A stretch of DNA of 42,913 nucleotides from Clostridiales bacterium UBA3758. Lineage in GTDB: Bacteria > Bacillota > Clostridia > Oscillospirales > Oscillospiraceae. Every line of letters begins with the position of its first letter. Within the stretch, counting starts at the first letter, position 1. Location of the stretch: contig DFGE01000036.1 in NCBI GenBank assembly GCA_002371675.1, positions 1-42,913 of the forward strand, in the 5' to 3' direction. Below the pieces are notes generated by a model that had not been told where the DNA came from, searched no databases, and was given only the letters and a program-made list of their open reading frames with translations. This document shows, piece by piece, positions 40,559-42,913 of this stretch. The position numbers and the translations under genes were made by a program.

Positions 40559-41158
40559 TTATTTCTGGCGTTTTTTGATGCGCAGGTTGCAGCTGAGGAA
40601 AACGATAGCCTCGGCAAAGACGGCAATGAGAAAGATCTGCCAGGGATGGTTCGGCACCAGCGCGTAGGTCGTCACAAAGAGGGAGAGCACGAACAGCGCG
40701 ATCACGTACTGCAGGTACCGGGTCTTGTGGAAAGCGCAGATCAGCACCATGTAGGTCAGGATCGACACCGGAAGCGCCACGACGAAGACCTTCCAGGTCA
40801 GGATGCCGACCAGCCACAGCGTCACGAACACCGTGACCGCGAGCGTCCACACCCCGAGCACCGCCACGGCAATGATACGCTCGGTGCTGTAGGTCTTCTC
40901 CTCCACGCCCTTGTTCTCATCGTCCTTCGGCTCCCAGGCGTCGTGGGAGGAGAGAAGATAATTTACGTCCACATGGAAGATTTCCGCGAGCTGGAGCAGC
41001 ACGAAGGCGTCGGGAATGGCCTCGGCGCGCTCCCACTTGGAGACGGTCTTGTCGGAATAATTGAGCGCCGCGCCGAGCTCCGCCTGGGTCATACCGGCGC
41101 CGGTGCGAAGATTGATGATATTGCTGGCTGTGATCAGCTTGAGATCGGAGAGCTCCAT
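40559..41158 (-). CDS. XRE-family DNA-binding membrane protein
   Basis: A 199-residue protein. The N-terminal helix-turn-helix (residues 10-70, RTGAGMTQAELGAALNYSDK and TVSKWERAEAIPDAFVLLQL) is of the Cro/C1 type. A polar linker follows, then four hydrophobic helices (about 93-113, 115-135, 143-162, 168-188), so it is a membrane-tethered regulator. The ATG at 41158 follows GAGAGG. Directly upstream lies a full MITE family 1 copy, only 12 bases from the start codon; a TATAAT in the MITE end may act as its -10 box. No partner gene is adjacent. Confidence 0.85.
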   Translation of the reverse strand: MELSDLKLITASNIINLRTGAGMTQAELGAALNYSDKTVSKWERAEAIPDAFVLLQLAEIFHVDVNYLLSSHDAWEPKDDENKGVEEKTYSTERIIAVAVLGVWTLAVTVFVTLWLVGILTWKVFVVALPVSILTYMVLICAFHKTRYLQYVIALFVLSLFVTTYALVPNHPWQIFLIAVFAEAIVFLSCNLRIKKRQK

Positions 41159-41170
41159 GAATACCTCTCT

Positions 41171-41374
41171 ATAATGATTATATGATGGCGAAAAGCCAAA
41201 GAGCTTTTCGCCGCGCGGCTTTGCCGCGCAGCAAAACAGCACGGCTGTTTTGCCATATACTCATTGCAATGAGCATCGGGCGAATGATTCAAAGAATCAT
41301 TCGCTGCCAAACCTGTCGTTTGGCAGCGAAATCAATCGAAACCTCGATTGATTTCGCCATCCGATGGTCATTAT
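41171..41374. mobile_element. MITE family 1, full copy 2 (204 bp)
   Basis: Same length and layout as 19205-19408. Most differences fall in loops, and one base pair in the second hairpin is exchanged on both sides (A-T in copy 1, G-C in copy 2). Confidence 0.85.
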
Positions 41375-41376
41375 AA

Positions 41377-41411
41377 AGCAAACCCGGGCTCTTTGAGCGC
41401 CCGGGTTTGCT
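41377..41411. terminator. DUF4364 gene terminator
   Basis: A perfect 13-bp stem AGCAAACCCGGGC / GCCCGGGTTTGCT, T-run ATTGTTTTATTT on the plus strand; it abuts the MITE. Confidence 0.75.
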
Positions 41412-41441
41412 ATTGTTTTATTTACGGTTGTTTTTACGGCT

Positions 41442-41963
41442 TCAGTCCTTTGTCAGAAGCTTCAGGATCTCCTGATAGCTGCGCTCGGCGTTTTTGCGGA
41501 AGCGTTTTTCGATCTGACGCGCCTGTTCTTCTCCGGCGCAGAGCAGATCGACATGCAGGATCTCCCCCACCCCGTCGTTCACGGCGAGCGTGACCGTGCA
41601 GCCGATCTCATCCACACGGTGCCTGGCCGTGATGAGCGCCTGGCGGCGCATACGCTCCTCGATGGGCTTGAGGTTCTTTTCGGTGCGGGAGCGGGCGGAA
41701 AACGGCAGGCTCGACTCCACGGCGTCTGCGTTTGCGGCGCCCTTGGGCGTGATGGCATAGCCCTCCTCCCCGCGGGTAAGGTGGCCGCTCTCCTCCAGCT
41801 CGCTCAAACAGTCCGAATAATCGAAATATCCCAGTACGCCCGCGCCCTGGCAGAGCTCCAGCAGCTCCTCCGGGGAGAGCTCTCCCGGCAGACGGCGCAG
41901 AATGAACAGGATGAGGATCTTGATATCCAGCTTATCCTGAATGACACCCGGTTGTTGATCCAT
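41442..41963 (-). CDS. DUF4364 family protein
   Basis: A 173-residue protein of the DUF4364 family, widespread in Clostridia. An N-terminal winged helix (DKLDIKILILFILRRLPGEL, GYFDYSDCLSELEESGHL) is followed by a small alpha/beta domain (GCTVTLAVNDGVGEILHVDL). It is presumed to be a DNA-binding regulator; the function is unknown. GAAGGGAGG precedes the ATG at 41963. Confidence 0.85.
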   Translation of the reverse strand: MDQQPGVIQDKLDIKILILFILRRLPGELSPEELLELCQGAGVLGYFDYSDCLSELEESGHLTRGEEGYAITPKGAANADAVESSLPFSARSRTEKNLKPIEERMRRQALITARHRVDEIGCTVTLAVNDGVGEILHVDLLCAGEEQARQIEKRFRKNAERSYQEILKLLTKD

Positions 41964-42014
41964 AGTATCCTCCCTTCGGAAAGACGACAGCAAAAGCTTT
42001 GTTTCTGTTACAGT

Positions 42015-42043
42015 ATTTTAACCGTTTCCGGCGCGGAATGCAA
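42015..42043 (-). promoter_or_regulatory. DUF4364 gene promoter
   Basis: Reverse strand: -35 TTGCAT (42043-42038), 17-bp spacer, -10 TAAAAT (42020-42015). Confidence 0.65.
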
Positions 42044-42112
42044 GCGGGAAATCACACGACCGCCCCTCTGATGCATAGACTGTAGCGATCTCATCTGAAG
42101 GAGGCATGTATT

Positions 42113-42907
42113 ATGGCCGAAGCAATCAAAGCAGGACCTGTGGACAACACGGCTGTCATCCGCGAGGCCGTGTCCATCCACACGCGCAAGATTTTTGACA
42201 GCTGCCGCGACAAGGACTGCATCGACAACCTGCGGGTATACCCGACCGAGAGCTCTCAGACCTACATAGAGAACGCGCTGAGCATCCGGCCGAAGGCCGC
42301 GCAGCTGCTCTACGCAGCGGTGCAGGTGGAGCCGATCAGCTTCAAACGCGGCTGGTACACCGTGGACTGCACGTACTTCTACCGCGTCACGGGCGAGACC
42401 TTCCCCGCCGGGCAGGCGACCGAGGGGCTCGCGGTATTCGACAAGCGCGCCATGCTCTTCGGCAGCGAGGCCGGCGTGATGACCTTCACCTCGACCGAAA
42501 CCGCGCCGCCGTCTTCGCCCGCGAGCGAGCTGCCGATCGCAGTGGTGGACGCGGTGAACCCCATTGCGCTGCACGCGCAGCTCGTAGACGCCGCCGCGCC
42601 GGGGACGGCGGATCTGGAGGGCCGCACGATCCCGGATTTCATCACGGCGGCCTTCTCCGAACCGCTCGTGCTCACGGATACGACGCGGCGCTGGCTGACC
42701 ACCATCGGCCAGTTTTCGACCCTGCGGCTCGAGCGCGAGTGCCAGCTGCTGATCCCCGCCTACGACTACTCCATGCCCAACGAGGACTGCCCGGACAACG
42801 CGGAGGACGATCCCTGCGAGCTCTTCAGCCGCATTCCCTTCCCCGTCGAGGAATTCTTCCCGCCCGACAGCATGGAGACGAAAACGGTCTACCAGAACAT
42901 GCTGTGA
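42113..42907 (+). CDS. Conserved clostridial protein of unknown function, possibly spore-associated
   Basis: A 264-residue soluble protein. Its first half, with SCRDKDCIDNLRVYPTES near 30 and QVEPISFKRGWYTVDCTYFY near 70, matches a hypothetical protein I recall as common in spore-forming Clostridia; no function is known. The C-terminus is acidic and Cys-containing (MPNEDCPDNAEDDPCELFSR). GAAGGAGG precedes the ATG. Upstream, CATAGACT (about 42073-42080) resembles a SigE-type -10 element but lacks a clear -35, so sporulation control is only a guess. Confidence 0.6.
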   Translation: MAEAIKAGPVDNTAVIREAVSIHTRKIFDSCRDKDCIDNLRVYPTESSQTYIENALSIRPKAAQLLYAAVQVEPISFKRGWYTVDCTYFYRVTGETFPAGQATEGLAVFDKRAMLFGSEAGVMTFTSTETAPPSSPASELPIAVVDAVNPIALHAQLVDAAAPGTADLEGRTIPDFITAAFSEPLVLTDTTRRWLTTIGQFSTLRLERECQLLIPAYDYSMPNEDCPDNAEDDPCELFSRIPFPVEEFFPPDSMETKTVYQNML

Positions 42908-42913
42908 CGGCAG

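Overview
The window looks like chromosome of a spore-forming, high-GC Clostridia, most plausibly a gut Oscillospiraceae (relatives of Oscillibacter, Flavonifractor or Vescimonas). This rests on the GC-rich codon use combined with Firmicutes-type promoters (TTGACA, 17 bp, TATAAT) and AAGGAGG ribosome binding sites. It also rests on ypeB (spore germination), rex with a clostridial-type Rex box, a DUF4364 gene, a 1-acylglycerol-phosphate acyltransferase with a zinc ribbon, and Firmicutes-style terminators. No tRNA, rRNA, CRISPR array, prophage or transposase gene was found.

Layout. 1-8.4 kb: housekeeping genes: a tagO/wecA-type glycosyl-phosphate transferase (cut by the window edge), trpS and gltX back to back from overlapping promoters, ypeB, a UPF0291 gene, a YfbR-type nucleotidase, typA and rpsO. 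8.5-16 kb: pnp, then an N-acetylhexosamine kinase (NahK-like) gene followed by an ABC sugar importer (lipoprotein plus two permeases, no ATPase), suggesting uptake and phosphorylation of host-glycan amino sugars. 16-18.7 kb: a hairpin-rich convergent intergenic region, a TtcA-type tRNA thiolase overlapping a degenerate histidine-phosphatase-like gene, then rplM-rpsI. 18.7-22.8 kb: an accessory patch of visibly lower GC. It begins with a 31-bp repeat of the rpsI 3' end and contains a small membrane-protein gene broken by a MITE, a MATE transporter fused to an RsbW-like ATPase domain, and a LURP-one/YxjI gene followed by a second kind of MITE. 22.8-28.5 kb: an AlkZ-related gene, rex (with an apparent self-operator), mnmE, a third MITE-like element, a GntR/FCD regulator and an aminotransferase. 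28.6-35 kb: AEC transporter, orphan MazF, unknown protein, pyrimidine nucleoside phosphorylase, acyltransferase, nucleoside hydrolase. 35-42.9 kb: zinc-ribbon/BI-1 membrane protein, CyuA-type cysteine desulfidase, small membrane protein, a PqqD + radical SAM/SPASM pair (putative peptide maturation), DegV, an XRE-membrane protein, DUF4364 and a conserved clostridial protein.

The most notable structure not explained by genes is the density of small non-autonomous elements. Family 1 is a 204-bp string of six hairpins, with two full copies, one internally deleted copy and one decayed end. Family 2 has 3-bp target duplications, and both insertions sit exactly at a TGA stop codon. Family 3 is a 241-bp element with 21-bp inverted ends. 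A palindromic 20-30 bp repeat recurs next to terminators. No mobilising enzyme for any of these is encoded here. All functional names are from reading translations and motifs by eye; no database search was run.
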